From Nonlabens tegetincola (GTDB lineage: Bacteria > Bacteroidota > Bacteroidia > Flavobacteriales > Flavobacteriaceae): a stretch of DNA of 64,000 nucleotides. The stretch is taken from the NCBI RefSeq assembly GCF_002954355.1, contig NZ_MQVV01000010.1, positions 186,001 to 250,000 on the forward strand, given 5' to 3'. This document shows positions 46,289 to 55,445 of the stretch, piece by piece. Numbering within the stretch: the first letter of the stretch is position 1; the number at the start of each line of letters is the position of its first letter. Made by a program: the position numbers and the translations under genes. Under the pieces are notes generated by a model. It searched no databases. It worked only from the letters and a program-made list of their open reading frames with translations, and was not told where the DNA came from.

Positions 46289-46657
46289 ATGATTAGATTT
46301 ACCTTTTCAAAAAATCAAAAATTAAAAAGTCGCAAACTTATTGAGCAACTTTTTAAAGATGGTAAATCAATTAAATCAGGTCCATTACGTCTGGTTTATC
46401 TTCCCGTAGAGAAAGAAACTCAAATAGGTGTAAGTGTCTCAAAAAGATACTTTAAAAGGGCTGTTGACCGCAATAGATTAAAACGATTATTGCGTGAGGC
46501 GTATAGACTATCACAACATGATTTTCCATTTGATAAACAGCCTATCGCAGGTATGTTCATCTACCATTCTAATCGTATGCCAGAATACACCTTTTTAGAA
46601 AATCAAATGAAAAAACTAATCAAGAAGTACCATCTTTTAAATACAAATTCTAAATAA
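46289..46657 (+). CDS. rnpA: Ribonuclease P protein component
   Basis: 122-residue basic protein with the RNR motif KRAVDRNRLKRLLREAYR and the N-terminal FSKNQKLKSRKLIEQLF. It binds RNase P RNA and helps process tRNA 5' ends. In many bacteria rnpA is next to rpmH and yidC near the origin; here its neighbours are an M1 peptidase and an S41 protease, and rpmH is not visible. Confidence 0.95.
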   Translation: MIRFTFSKNQKLKSRKLIEQLFKDGKSIKSGPLRLVYLPVEKETQIGVSVSKRYFKRAVDRNRLKRLLREAYRLSQHDFPFDKQPIAGMFIYHSNRMPEYTFLENQMKKLIKKYHLLNTNSK

Positions 46658-46774
46658 AAATAAGAAGGACTTCTAATTACAAACTGTGGAATGCTATTTG
46701 ATTTATCGTGGTTAATTGTAATTAACCTATCTTTATGCGTTACCCTATTGAGTAAGGATAAGAATTAACAAGTA

Positions 46775-48409
46775 ATGAAATTATTAAAACGTAAAATAAT
46801 CATTCCTATAATTGCTGTTATAGGAGTTTTCTCACTAGTTAGTTTTCAAAATGACTTTTTTGAAATTGCTAAGCAAATAGAAATTTTCAACGAAATGTAT
46901 AAACAGATCAACATGAACTATGTTGACGAGACTAATCCAGGCGATCTTATGGATAATGCTATTGAAGGCATGATGGATGAGCTAGATCCCTATACAAAGT
47001 ACTGGACAGAACAAGAAGTTGAAAAATCAAAAATTAATAGACGTGGAGCTTATACCGGTATAGGTGCTAGTGTATTAACTAAAGATGATAAAATCATAAT
47101 AGTAGAACCGTGGAAAGATTATCCAGCAGACAAGGCTGGTCTAAAAGCAGGAGATGAAATTATAAGTATAGATGCGGTTCAAATTTCTGATTATAAGGAC
47201 AACGCCGGTGATTTATTAAAAGGATCTCCTGGAAGTGAGCTCAAAGTAGTTTACAGAAGACAAGGCAATTTACTGAATGCGACACTTAAAAGAGCTGCGG
47301 TAGATATACATGCTGTCCCTTTTTATGATATGGCTACTCCTGAAATAGGTTACGTTGTACTCTCTAAATTCAATGAAAAAGCTAGCAGAGAGACAAAAGC
47401 TGCTATTAAAGAACTTCAAGAAAAAGGTGCTCAAAAAATAATCCTAGACCTACGAGGTAATCCAGGTGGTTTATTAAGTGAGGCTGTAAATGTGTCCAAC
47501 CTTTTCATTCCAAAAGATAAATTAATTACCAGTACTAAATCTGTTGTTCCAGAATACAACAAAACGTACCTGACCAAACGTAATGAGACATTTGAAGGTA
47601 TGCCAATTGCTGTGCTTATTAATGGTCGCAGCGCGAGTGCAAGTGAAATTGTAAGTGGTAGTATACAAGATTATGATCGTGGAGTAATAGTAGGTGCACG
47701 TAGTTTTGGTAAAGGTCTTGTGCAACGCCCAAAAAAGCTGAGTTATGGAACACAAATTAAAATTACCATTTCTAGATATTATACACCTAGTGGTAGATGT
47801 ATACAAGCACTAGATTATTGGAATCGAGATGAAGATGGAAACGCCGTACGTACCAAAAAAGAAGATTACAATGCCTTTAAGACTGTAAACAGTGGTCGTA
47901 CAGTGTATGATGGTGGTGGCGTTGATCCAGATATAAAGCTTGCTAGCTCGGCCTATTCACCCGTTACCACTACCCTTCTTAAAGAAAATGCGATTTTTGA
48001 TTATGCTACGGACTACTATTACCAACATCAGTTCTCTGATATGAATGAGATCAAACTAACTGATAAGGATTTTAATGATTTTGTTGCTTGGTTAGAAAAA
48101 AGAGGATTTGATTTTGATACTGATACTGAATCCGCTTTCGCGAAAGCATATAAAACAGCAGTCAAAGAAGAACTGGACGACGACATTGCAACCACTTACA
48201 AAGCAATGAAACAAGCTATCAAACAAGCAAAAAAGAAAGATATATTAGATAAAAAACCTGAAATCATGAGTTTGCTAACTGATGAAATTGTAAAGAGATA
48301 TTTTTACAAAGAAGGATTATACCAGTATCAAATAAAATACAGCCCAGAAATAAAAACTGCTATAGAAGTGCTTGAAGACGAGAATCGCTACAACAATATA
48401 TTAAAATGA
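46775..48409 (+). CDS. S41 family C-terminal processing peptidase
   Basis: 544-residue protease with an N-terminal membrane or signal segment, a PDZ domain (about 90-170; GIGASVLTKDDKIIIV...KAGLKAGDEIISIDAV) and an S41 catalytic domain. The Ser/Lys dyad is Ser288 (in SASASEI) and Lys313 (in SFGKGLVQ). The helical C-terminal part is about 150 residues. It likely processes periplasmic proteins. A palindromic repeat (one end base changed) is embedded in frame as ESAFAKAYK. Its end overlaps the OmpA gene by 4 bp (ATGA). Confidence 0.93.
   Translation: MKLLKRKIIIPIIAVIGVFSLVSFQNDFFEIAKQIEIFNEMYKQINMNYVDETNPGDLMDNAIEGMMDELDPYTKYWTEQEVEKSKINRRGAYTGIGASVLTKDDKIIIVEPWKDYPADKAGLKAGDEIISIDAVQISDYKDNAGDLLKGSPGSELKVVYRRQGNLLNATLKRAAVDIHAVPFYDMATPEIGYVVLSKFNEKASRETKAAIKELQEKGAQKIILDLRGNPGGLLSEAVNVSNLFIPKDKLITSTKSVVPEYNKTYLTKRNETFEGMPIAVLINGRSASASEIVSGSIQDYDRGVIVGARSFGKGLVQRPKKLSYGTQIKITISRYYTPSGRCIQALDYWNRDEDGNAVRTKKEDYNAFKTVNSGRTVYDGGGVDPDIKLASSAYSPVTTTLLKENAIFDYATDYYYQHQFSDMNEIKLTDKDFNDFVAWLEKRGFDFDTDTESAFAKAYKTAVKEELDDDIATTYKAMKQAIKQAKKKDILDKKPEIMSLLTDEIVKRYFYKEGLYQYQIKYSPEIKTAIEVLEDENRYNNILK
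48133..48148. repeat. Dispersed palindrome inside S41 peptidase gene
   Basis: CGCTTTCGCGAAAGCA, one base off the perfect 16-mer, read as A-F-A-K-A in the helical C-terminal region. Confidence 0.85.
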
Positions 48410-49515
48410 TAAACCGTTATTGCACCCTATTATTCCTATTGACAAGTCTGTTTTCTTTTTCACAAATTCAAGAACAACACAGCGTTTATTTTGATGTAGA
48501 TAAAGATGAATTCAGTTTTAGTGAAGGAAGACAACTCAATGCTTTTTTTGACAATTTACTGTACAAACCTATTCTAGATGTAAAAATTCTTGGTTACTGT
48601 GACGATCGTGGTAGTTATGAGTACAATATGGATTTATCCAATAGAAGGGTAGAAACTGTAGCAAACTGGCTGAAAAATCATGATATTCAAACGGATCATA
48701 TTTCTAAAATTATAGAAGGCCGTGGTGAAGTTGCACTAGAAAAGAATTCACAAGAATCACTGGAAAATGAACGGGCACAAAATAGGCGTGTAGACCTCAC
48801 CTTTACCTTGCGCAAGGAATATGTTGATCGTATTGAAATTAAGCAGTTAGAACGCAGCAAACTCACTCAAAAACAAAAAGAATTCATCGATGAATATGAA
48901 GAAAAAGTAGTCGATAAAATTATTAATGAACCAGATAGTAAAGAATCTATTCCCGTATTGCCTCTTAACAATTCTATAGACAAGGAAGATGAAATAACAG
49001 CAGTAAAGGTTAATAAGAATACTAAAGCAGCAACCACTGCTGCAAATACACCAGAAGAGCAAGATGAATACCTAGATATTCCTACAAAACTTGATCCACC
49101 TATTGATAATACTAAAGAGCCTTTCAAAAGTTTACTACGTAAGAATATTAAAAAAGGCGAAATAATTAGATTAGAAAACGTACTGTTTTATAAAGGTCGT
49201 TCAAAACTTATAGAAGAATCACAGCCTATTCTAGAACGTATCGCCGAGATATTACTCGCCAGGGAAGATATCGAATTTGAAATTCACGGTCACGTATGTT
49301 GTATAAATCCCGCGTATAAAGATGCTTACAATAGAGATACTAAAAAAACCAATTTATCTGTTGATAGAGCAAAGACCATTTTTAAAAAATTAAGAGAACG
49401 AGGAATTGATCCTAGAAGGATGAAATTTAAAGGATTCGGTAGAACCAAACCTCTAGGTGGACCCGATAAAAACGATCGTCGTGTCGAGCTTTATATTACA
49501 AAAATTAACAAGTAA
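48406..49515 (+). CDS. OmpA family protein with two OmpA-like domains
   Basis: 369 residues: a signal peptide (MINRYCTLLFLLTSLFSFSQ), an N-terminal OmpA-like domain (about 25-125; VYFDVDKDEFS...DLSNRRVETVANWLKNH), a charged linker (about 135-235), and a C-terminal OmpA-like domain (about 245-369; FKGFGRTKPLGGPDKNDRRVEL). OmpA domains bind peptidoglycan. Translationally coupled to the S41 protease; the ArsR gene begins 2 bp downstream. Confidence 0.87.
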   Translation: MINRYCTLLFLLTSLFSFSQIQEQHSVYFDVDKDEFSFSEGRQLNAFFDNLLYKPILDVKILGYCDDRGSYEYNMDLSNRRVETVANWLKNHDIQTDHISKIIEGRGEVALEKNSQESLENERAQNRRVDLTFTLRKEYVDRIEIKQLERSKLTQKQKEFIDEYEEKVVDKIINEPDSKESIPVLPLNNSIDKEDEITAVKVNKNTKAATTAANTPEEQDEYLDIPTKLDPPIDNTKEPFKSLLRKNIKKGEIIRLENVLFYKGRSKLIEESQPILERIAEILLAREDIEFEIHGHVCCINPAYKDAYNRDTKKTNLSVDRAKTIFKKLRERGIDPRRMKFKGFGRTKPLGGPDKNDRRVELYITKINK

Positions 49516-49517
49516 AC

Positions 49518-49847
49518 ATGGGTATTACCAAAACTGAATTATATACAGATAAACAAGTTAATCTTGCTGCGGTGTTTAAAGCACTGGGACATCCTGCTAG
49601 AGTAAGTATTTTAGAATATTTATTTAAAGTAGAATCTTGTGTGTGCGGTGATATAGTTGATGAAATAGGTCTGGCCCAAGCTACCATCTCACAACATCTT
49701 GTAGTGTTAAAAAATGTAGGGATTATTCAGGGAACCGTTACTGGGACAAGCGTTTGTTATTGTATTGACAAATCAAAGTGGCTAGAAATCACAGAATATA
49801 TTGAACCTTTCTTGAATTCTAGTACGTTAGATACGGAATGCTGTTAG
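49518..49847 (+). CDS. ArsR/SmtB-type metal-responsive repressor
   Basis: 109-residue winged-helix protein (KALGHPARVSILEYLFK, QATISQHLVVLKNVGII). It carries the ArsR-type alpha-3 motif ESCVCGD (Cys41, Cys43) and ends in ECC (Cys108, Cys109), so thiol-based sensing of As(III), Sb(III) or another soft metal is likely. No ars genes lie next to it; it follows the OmpA gene by 2 bp and precedes sua5. Its targets may lie elsewhere. Confidence 0.87.
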   Translation: MGITKTELYTDKQVNLAAVFKALGHPARVSILEYLFKVESCVCGDIVDEIGLAQATISQHLVVLKNVGIIQGTVTGTSVCYCIDKSKWLEITEYIEPFLNSSTLDTECC

Positions 49848-49914
49848 GCTTAAATATTAATTTTTACTTGAGGTTTTTACTCCGATATTTGCCTAAAATT
49901 TGTAAAAGAATCCA

Positions 49915-50871
49915 ATGACCGAAGTGTCTTCAAATATATCAAGGGCAGTAGACCTACTTAATCAAGATAAACTAGTCGCCATTCCAACTGAAACTGTTTA
50001 CGGTCTGGCAGGTAATATATATAGTGAAAAAGCCATAAAGGGAATTTTTGAAATGAAGCAACGACCTTTATTCAATCCCTTAATTGTGCATATTTACGAT
50101 GTTAGACAAGTAAGAGAACTTACTACTGATTTTCCAGAAAAAGCTCAAAAACTTGCTCAGAAATTCTGGCCTGGATCACTTACTCTCATTTTACCAAAAA
50201 ATGAGAAAGTCCCTAATCTAATAACCGCAAATAAAAACAGTGTAGGAATTAGGATGCCAGATCATTCAGTGACTCTAGAATTGCTAGCACAATTAGAATT
50301 TCCACTTGCAGCGCCTAGTGCAAATCCTTTTAGTAGAATAAGTCCTACCACTGCCCAACATGTGAAGGATTATTTTAATGATAAACTAGAGCTAGTACTA
50401 GATGGTGGACCTTGTAAAAATGGTATAGAATCGACAATAGTAGGTTTTGAAAATGAGGAACCAGTCATCTATAGATTAGGTTCTATTTCTCAAGAAGAAA
50501 TAGAAGAGGTTATTGGTAAGGTGAACATTAATAATCAGGAAAAAAATACACCTATTGCTCCTGGTATGGTAGAAAAACATTACGCTCCTAGGACCAAAAC
50601 AGTGCTAGTAGAAAATGTATCAGACTACCTTCAAGCAAATAGGAATTTAAAAATAGGTATTTTATTACACGAGAAAATCGATGATGAGCAACTTGCCCAT
50701 ACCGTTAAATACCTTACCTCAACCAGCGATATTAAAGAAGCTGCTAGTTTATTGTATGCCAGCCTTCATGAATTAGATGCATTAAATCTAGATATCATTG
50801 TTGCCCAAAAATTCCCTGATTCAGGAATAGGGAAATCTCTAAACGATAGATTGACTAGAGCAACAAAGTAA
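49915..50871 (+). CDS. L-threonylcarbamoyladenylate synthase (Sua5/TsaC)
   Basis: 318-residue enzyme that makes threonylcarbamoyl-AMP from Thr, bicarbonate and ATP for the t6A37 modification of tRNAs. Diagnostic segments are IPTETVYGLAG, KQRPLFNPLIVHI, FWPGSLTLIL, IRMPDH and APSANPFSRISPTTA. The length and the C-terminal domain after about residue 205 (APGMVEKHYAPRT) make it a Sua5-type rather than a short TsaC protein. Confidence 0.94.
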   Translation: MTEVSSNISRAVDLLNQDKLVAIPTETVYGLAGNIYSEKAIKGIFEMKQRPLFNPLIVHIYDVRQVRELTTDFPEKAQKLAQKFWPGSLTLILPKNEKVPNLITANKNSVGIRMPDHSVTLELLAQLEFPLAAPSANPFSRISPTTAQHVKDYFNDKLELVLDGGPCKNGIESTIVGFENEEPVIYRLGSISQEEIEEVIGKVNINNQEKNTPIAPGMVEKHYAPRTKTVLVENVSDYLQANRNLKIGILLHEKIDDEQLAHTVKYLTSTSDIKEAASLLYASLHELDALNLDIIVAQKFPDSGIGKSLNDRLTRATK

Positions 50872-50875
50872 TGCT

Positions 50876-50883
50876 TACCTTTG
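50876..50883 (+). promoter_or_regulatory. -7 box directly before the DUF6660 gene
   Basis: TACCTTTG matches TAnnTTTG exactly and ends only 4 bp before the ATG at 50888, so the transcript would be leaderless or nearly so. A TTGA at 50851 is a loose -33 candidate (22-bp spacing). Confidence 0.45.
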
Positions 50884-50887
50884 ACAA

Positions 50888-51199
50888 ATGAAGTGGTTTT
50901 TTATTCTATTTTCCATGTACTTCCTAGCATTAAATATAATGCCTTGTGGTGATGGTGTAGAACATGATGACCACATTGAAATTGCTAGTGACGACGATGG
51001 CTGCGAGGATAATCATGAAGATTTGTGTTCCCCTTTTTGTATTTGTAATTGTTGTTCTGTTCAATTAGTATTTGAATTACCTTATATAACCCAGTTTCTA
51101 TTTTCGGATAAAACTATTTTAGGTGATAATCACTACAAATCACCTTATTCTATTATTTATCCAGATTCAGAAATTGATCCTCCAAGAGTATTAAGTTAA
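50888..51199 (+). CDS. DUF6660-like small exported Cys/His-rich protein
   Basis: 103-residue protein with an N-terminal hydrophobic segment (MKWFFILFSMYFLALNIMPCG), then a Cys/His/acid-rich region (HDDHIEIASDDDGCEDNHEDLCSPFCICNCC, split here by its own spacing: HDDH, CEDNHEDLC, CICNCC). It resembles the DUF6660 family found next to TonB-dependent receptors of metal loci. Binding of Cu or Zn is plausible. The TonB receptor gene begins 54 bp downstream on the same strand. Confidence 0.72.
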   Translation: MKWFFILFSMYFLALNIMPCGDGVEHDDHIEIASDDDGCEDNHEDLCSPFCICNCCSVQLVFELPYITQFLFSDKTILGDNHYKSPYSIIYPDSEIDPPRVLS

Positions 51200-51253
51200 A
51201 TCCAACTTCAGGCTATAAATCGCCTTTATTTTAACTTAAATACACTCATAAAC

Positions 51254-53458
51254 ATGAATAAATATTTGTGCAGTATTATACTGCTATTAGGTGTTTACGC
51301 TTTCGCGAAAGCGCAATCACAAAATTCTCAAAACACAATTACCGTAACCGTTGTATCCCAATTGGATCAAGAACCTTTATTAGGTGCCAATATTTTTATC
51401 AAAAGTCTTAAAAAAGGTTCTATGACAGATATAAATGGTGTTGCAACCCTGGAAAATTTAGAAGATGGAACCTATGAATTAAGCATAAGTTACGTAGGGC
51501 ATAAAACGCAAATTATCACAATTAATTTACCATCTCAATTAGAATATCGTGTAGTTCTAGAAGAAAGTAAAGCTCAATTAAACGAGGTGGTTATTCAGTC
51601 TACACGTAGTACGCGAACCTTTAAACGTACTCCTACTAGAATCGAATTTATAGGTGGTGAGGAATTAGTAGAAAAAAATGCGATGAACAGTACTAATATT
51701 TCAATGGTATTAAGAGAAAGTACAGGTATCCAAATGCAACAAACCTCTCAAAGTAGTGCAAATCAATCTATAAGAATTCAAGGTCTAGATGGTAGGTACA
51801 CGCAGCTTTTAAAGGATGGTTTTCCCCTATACAATGGATTTGCTGGTGGTTTAAGTATTATGCAAATACCGCCAGTTGATATCAAACAATTTGAGATTAT
51901 TAAAGGTAGTTCGTCTACTTTATACGGTGCAGGAGCTATTGCAGGTCTAGTCAATATTCAATCAAAAACTCCAGGTGAGGAAAAGGATATGGACATCATG
52001 ATTCAAGGTACCCAAGCTCTTGGTGCAACTGCCAATGTTTTTTATAGTGATCGTAATGAAAAATGGGGAACTACCTTGTATGCCTCGGCTAATTTGCAAG
52101 AAGCATATGATCCAGATGGAGATGAATTCTCAAACCTACCAGAAACTAAGTCCATAACCTTAAACCCTAGACTTTTTTACTATCCAAGTGAGAGCAGTAC
52201 CTTATGGGTAGGAATCAATACCACGTTTGACGATCGTACAGGTGGATTTCTGGACGCTATCGATAAAAAAAGTAATAGGTACACCCAAGTAAATACATCG
52301 AGCAGGATAAGCTCTCAAATAAGCTATGATCAGCAATTAAATGAAAATAGTAGCTTACAATTTAAAAACAGCATTTCATATTTTAATAGGGAACTTCAAA
52401 CTCCTAATATTCTTTTTACCGGTGAACAAGTAAACTCATTTACAGAAGTTAATTACAAGCGTTCAGGCTTAAAGTCAGATTGGGTTCTAGGAGCAAATTT
52501 ATATACCACCAATTTTGATGAAACCAGTATAAATGATAGAGATCAAAAGGATACTACAGTAGGTGCATTTATCAACAATGTAACAGACTTAAGTGATAGA
52601 TGGATATTAGAAACAGGATTAAGAACAGACTATGCAATGGATTGGGGTTTATTTGCTTTACCTAGAGTTTCCCTTCTATATAAAGGCCCAGGAACTTTTA
52701 CCAGTCGTTTAGGTGGTGGATTGGGTTATAAAATTCCAGATTTATTTACAGAAGAAGGTGAGATGCTTAATTTTAGCGGTATCTCAGGTATTAACAAAGA
52801 TGAATTAGATGCAGAAACATCTTACGGAATTAATCTGGATTTTAATTATACCACTCCTATTACTGAACAGATTAATTTTTCTATAAATCAATTGTTTTAT
52901 GCTACTGCTATTGACAACGGATTGTTATTAACCTCAACAGGTATGGATACTTATTCTTATCAAAATGCAGATGATATAACGTTAAGTCGTGGAGCAGAAA
53001 CAAATATGAAGTTTACTTATAAAGATTTTAAATGGTTTTTAAATTATGCATTCATAGATACACAGCTTAATTTTCTTGATGGCAATCCTCAAAAACCACT
53101 TACTGCAAGACATAATGCTGGTACAGTTTTAATGTATGAAAATGAAGAATGGCGTATAGGTTATGAAGCTTATTACACAGGTAATCAATTACTTTCTAAT
53201 GGGTTTGAAACTACTGATTATGTTACAATGGGACTTCTGGTTATGAAAAACTTCAAATGGGGTCATTTATTTACCAATTTTGAAAACTTTACGGATCGTA
53301 GACAATCTCGTTTTACTCCTACTTTAAATGTGAATTCAAACGGTATCCCTAGCTTTAATGAAATCTATGCTCCTACTGATGGTTTTATTTTTAGTATAGG
53401 TGTTATTTTAAAACCTTTTGGAACTATGGAACACCACGATGATCATGATGATCACTAA
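51254..53458 (+). CDS. TonB-dependent receptor, probable metal uptake
   Basis: 734-residue outer-membrane receptor. A signal peptide (LLLGVYAFAKAQS, probably cleaved after AKA) is followed by a CarboxypepD_reg-like domain (about 28-110; LLGANIFIKSLKKGSMTDINGVATL), a plug (about 125-235; GLDGRYTQLLKDGFPLYNG, IIKGSSSTLYGAGAIAGLVNI) and a 22-strand-type barrel. The protein ends in a His/Asp-rich tail (EHHDDHDDH). With the DUF6660-like neighbour this points to a metal (Cu, Zn or a metallophore complex). The dispersed palindrome forms part of the signal peptide (AFAKA). Confidence 0.88.
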   Translation: MNKYLCSIILLLGVYAFAKAQSQNSQNTITVTVVSQLDQEPLLGANIFIKSLKKGSMTDINGVATLENLEDGTYELSISYVGHKTQIITINLPSQLEYRVVLEESKAQLNEVVIQSTRSTRTFKRTPTRIEFIGGEELVEKNAMNSTNISMVLRESTGIQMQQTSQSSANQSIRIQGLDGRYTQLLKDGFPLYNGFAGGLSIMQIPPVDIKQFEIIKGSSSTLYGAGAIAGLVNIQSKTPGEEKDMDIMIQGTQALGATANVFYSDRNEKWGTTLYASANLQEAYDPDGDEFSNLPETKSITLNPRLFYYPSESSTLWVGINTTFDDRTGGFLDAIDKKSNRYTQVNTSSRISSQISYDQQLNENSSLQFKNSISYFNRELQTPNILFTGEQVNSFTEVNYKRSGLKSDWVLGANLYTTNFDETSINDRDQKDTTVGAFINNVTDLSDRWILETGLRTDYAMDWGLFALPRVSLLYKGPGTFTSRLGGGLGYKIPDLFTEEGEMLNFSGISGINKDELDAETSYGINLDFNYTTPITEQINFSINQLFYATAIDNGLLLTSTGMDTYSYQNADDITLSRGAETNMKFTYKDFKWFLNYAFIDTQLNFLDGNPQKPLTARHNAGTVLMYENEEWRIGYEAYYTGNQLLSNGFETTDYVTMGLLVMKNFKWGHLFTNFENFTDRRQSRFTPTLNVNSNGIPSFNEIYAPTDGFIFSIGVILKPFGTMEHHDDHDDH
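51298..51313. repeat. Dispersed palindrome in TonB receptor signal peptide
   Basis: Perfect CGCTTTCGCGAAAGCG, read as A-F-A-K-A and forming the signal peptidase cleavage region of the receptor. Confidence 0.93.
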
Positions 53459-53461
53459 CAT

Positions 53462-53492
53462 AAAAAGCCCTTTTTAAAAAAGGGCTTTTTTT
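53462..53492. terminator. Bidirectional terminator
   Basis: 14-bp stem AAAAAGCCCTTTTT / AAAAAGGGCTTTTT with T-runs on both strands, between the convergent TonB receptor and GNAT genes. Confidence 0.9.
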
Positions 53493-53500
53493 ATTTACTT

Positions 53501-53941
53501 CTACAAGATTATTTTCATTTTTTGATGTGGAATTCCATCCTCTAAATATTCTTCACCAGTGGATTCAAAACCTAATTCTTTATAAAATTTATCTAGATAG
53601 CATTGAGCGCTTATTATAATGGTAGACCAGGATTTTTTATGAATATAATCCATACTTGCTTTCATTATTAATTTCCCATAAGATTTACCTCTAAATTCTG
53701 GATTAACAACTACTCTACCAATGCTTGATTGTTTAAAATAATCACCTGGTTTAAAAATTCTAGTATAAGCTACAATTGATTCATCATGATAACCTATAAC
53801 GTGAATTGCAAGTTGATCCTTATTGTCGATATCTTGATAAACACAATCCTGTTCTACAACAAAAACCTGAGAACGTAACCGTAAAATTTGGTACAGTTCT
53901 ATCGTATTTAATTCATCAAAGGTTTTTATACGTACTTGCAT
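53501..53941 (-). CDS. GNAT N-acetyltransferase, ElaA-like
   Basis: 146-residue acyltransferase of the ElaA type: start IKTFDELNTIELYQILRLRSQVFVVEQ, acetyl-CoA-binding GRVVVNPEFRGKSYGKLIM and the later FYKELGFESTGEEYLEDGIPHQKM. Substrate unknown. It begins 5 bp after the preceding small gene ends on the same strand, so they are probably co-transcribed. Confidence 0.9.
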   Translation of the reverse strand: MQVRIKTFDELNTIELYQILRLRSQVFVVEQDCVYQDIDNKDQLAIHVIGYHDESIVAYTRIFKPGDYFKQSSIGRVVVNPEFRGKSYGKLIMKASMDYIHKKSWSTIIISAQCYLDKFYKELGFESTGEEYLEDGIPHQKMKIIL

Positions 53942-53946
53942 GTTTT

Positions 53947-54207
53947 TTAAAATTGTTTAGGTACAATTTTAGGTTTAGGTGGTTTTACACCTATCCTGAT
54001 ATCGGTAATTATTTTCTCTAGCATTTCACCAAATGATTCATCACCATTTGCCATTATTTCTTGTCGATGACTATCCAGATCATTTAATACTTGTTCTTTC
54101 TCCTTATCTTCATAACTGTCTAGCTCTCTCCATATTTCCATGAGTTTTTTCTCTGGATGTACTGCCGTGCGCAGTTGGTGAATTATAATAGTAGCTTCTT
54201 TTTTCAT
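53947..54207 (-). CDS. Small conserved-looking hypothetical protein
   Basis: 86-residue acidic helical protein without a signal peptide or membrane segment; ends in a Pro/Lys-rich tail (VKPPKPKIVPKQF). No family recognised. It lies between two short genes on the same strand and has codon use like its neighbours, so it is likely real. Confidence 0.6.
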   Translation of the reverse strand: MKKEATIIIHQLRTAVHPEKKLMEIWRELDSYEDKEKEQVLNDLDSHRQEIMANGDESFGEMLEKIITDIRIGVKPPKPKIVPKQF

Positions 54208-54259
54208 ATTTCTACAGTATCCCTAGTATTGTATACAAGAGAAATTTAATTCTTAATCA

Positions 54260-54538
54260 TTATTTGATTTTACCTCTGTAACGTAACGAGTTTTCGTTAT
54301 GTTGTAAAAGTAGTCGTTGATCCCTACTATAACTTTTCAATAAATGAATTACGTAATCGAATTGATCGTCAGTGAGATGTTTATAAGCAGGTGCTGGTAT
54401 TTTATCACGCCATTTTCCTTGTAAAACATTGTCTAATGCAATACGCCAGTAACAATGGTTATCAAAATTAAGTTCTGGATATTGTTTAGGTAACTGTTCA
54501 CCTAATTCAAAATAAAGTTTACTATTTATTCTACTCAT
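54260..54538 (-). CDS. Small conserved hypothetical protein
   Basis: 92-residue soluble protein (KLYFELGEQLPKQYPELNFDNHCYWRIALDNVLQGKWRDKI). I recall similar short proteins in Flavobacteriaceae, sometimes labelled acetyltransferase, but no GNAT motif is visible here, so that name should not be trusted. The ATG at 54538 was chosen over an upstream TTG. Confidence 0.65.
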   Translation of the reverse strand: MSRINSKLYFELGEQLPKQYPELNFDNHCYWRIALDNVLQGKWRDKIPAPAYKHLTDDQFDYVIHLLKSYSRDQRLLLQHNENSLRYRGKIK

Positions 54539-54596
54539 ACCAATCAACCTTCCTTCTCGTAGTAGATAATTTAAATATAGCCGATGATAAAATAGG

Positions 54597-55028
54597 TTAT
54601 GAACAAGCTATTTTATCAACCCTACGTTTGTGACGTCCACCTTCAAAATCAGTTTCAAGAAACGTCTTTACTAAGGCTATTGCTTGTGGTATTGAAGTGA
54701 AACGAGCTGGAATACAGATGATATTTGCATCGTTGTGCTCTCGTGATAATTGAGCAATTTCTTTACTCCAGCACACAGCGCCACGTACTTCTTTATACTT
54801 ATTAACAGTCATTGATACACCTTGTGCACTACCACAAATAACTATTCCTTTTGAGGCTTTACCAGATACGATATCTTGCGCTACTTTATGGGCAAAATCT
54901 GGATAATCAACACTATCAAAACTATCAGTACCATGATTAGTGATTTCATAACCATTTTCTTTTAAGTAACCTACTATGGCATTTTTATATGCAGGTCCTG
55001 CGTGATCGTTTCCTATAGAGATGTTCAT
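54597..55028 (-). CDS. rpiB: Ribose-5-phosphate isomerase B
   Basis: 143-residue RpiB/LacAB family isomerase that interconverts ribulose 5-phosphate and ribose 5-phosphate. Key segments are ISIGNDHAG, DYPDFAHKVA, the active-site VICGSAQGVSMTVNK and NIICIPARF. The ATG at 55028 gives the family start MNISIGNDHAG; an upstream in-frame ATG at 55088 would add a hydrophobic 20 residues not usual for this cytoplasmic enzyme. Confidence 0.95.
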   Translation of the reverse strand: MNISIGNDHAGPAYKNAIVGYLKENGYEITNHGTDSFDSVDYPDFAHKVAQDIVSGKASKGIVICGSAQGVSMTVNKYKEVRGAVCWSKEIAQLSREHNDANIICIPARFTSIPQAIALVKTFLETDFEGGRHKRRVDKIACS

Positions 55029-55164
55029 GTGACTAAATATTAAGTAACAAAGGTAAAAAAGCAGTAAGTTAAATGAGGTTATTAACACCTAGTAATTTTT
55101 GACTTTTATAAATCAATAATAACCTGTTAATAGTTTTTAATGAAATTATTTAGGATTTGTCAAA

Positions 55165-55445
55165 TGCTTGTGCATATATACAGGATACTGAAACAACATC
55201 ATTTTCTTATTAGTTTTTTCAATTTAGTTGTTAAATGTAAAATTGACGTTATTAACAGATTAATTTAATGTAAATAATATACAATTCATTGTGAATAATG
55301 GTTGTGAACAACTGTGAGTAAAACAGTTTAATTGGTTTAAAAATAGAAATTTAATTCTCTTATAACTTGTTTATAACTGCTGAAAGTTTCTTCTTTTTTG
55401 AAATAACAAAAAACGATTACCTAAATTTTACCGCTATTCACAAGC
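55165..55445. other. Candidate replication origin (DnaA-box cluster)
   Basis: Very AT-rich part of the 823-bp gap between divergent rpiB and rnr. It holds a perfect DnaA box (TTATTCACA, minus strand, 55290-55298) and one-mismatch boxes at 55169-55177 (minus), 55303-55311 (minus), 55313-55321 (minus) and 55434-55442 (plus). Three boxes are spaced 10-13 bp apart. An A/T-only tract follows to about 55530 and could be the unwinding region. dnaA is not in the window, which is common in Bacteroidota. Position-specific proof is lacking. Confidence 0.5.

Noticed and set aside
54260-54538. Acetyltransferase label for the 92-residue protein
   Set aside because: No acetyl-CoA-binding motif and far too short for a GNAT or hexapeptide enzyme.
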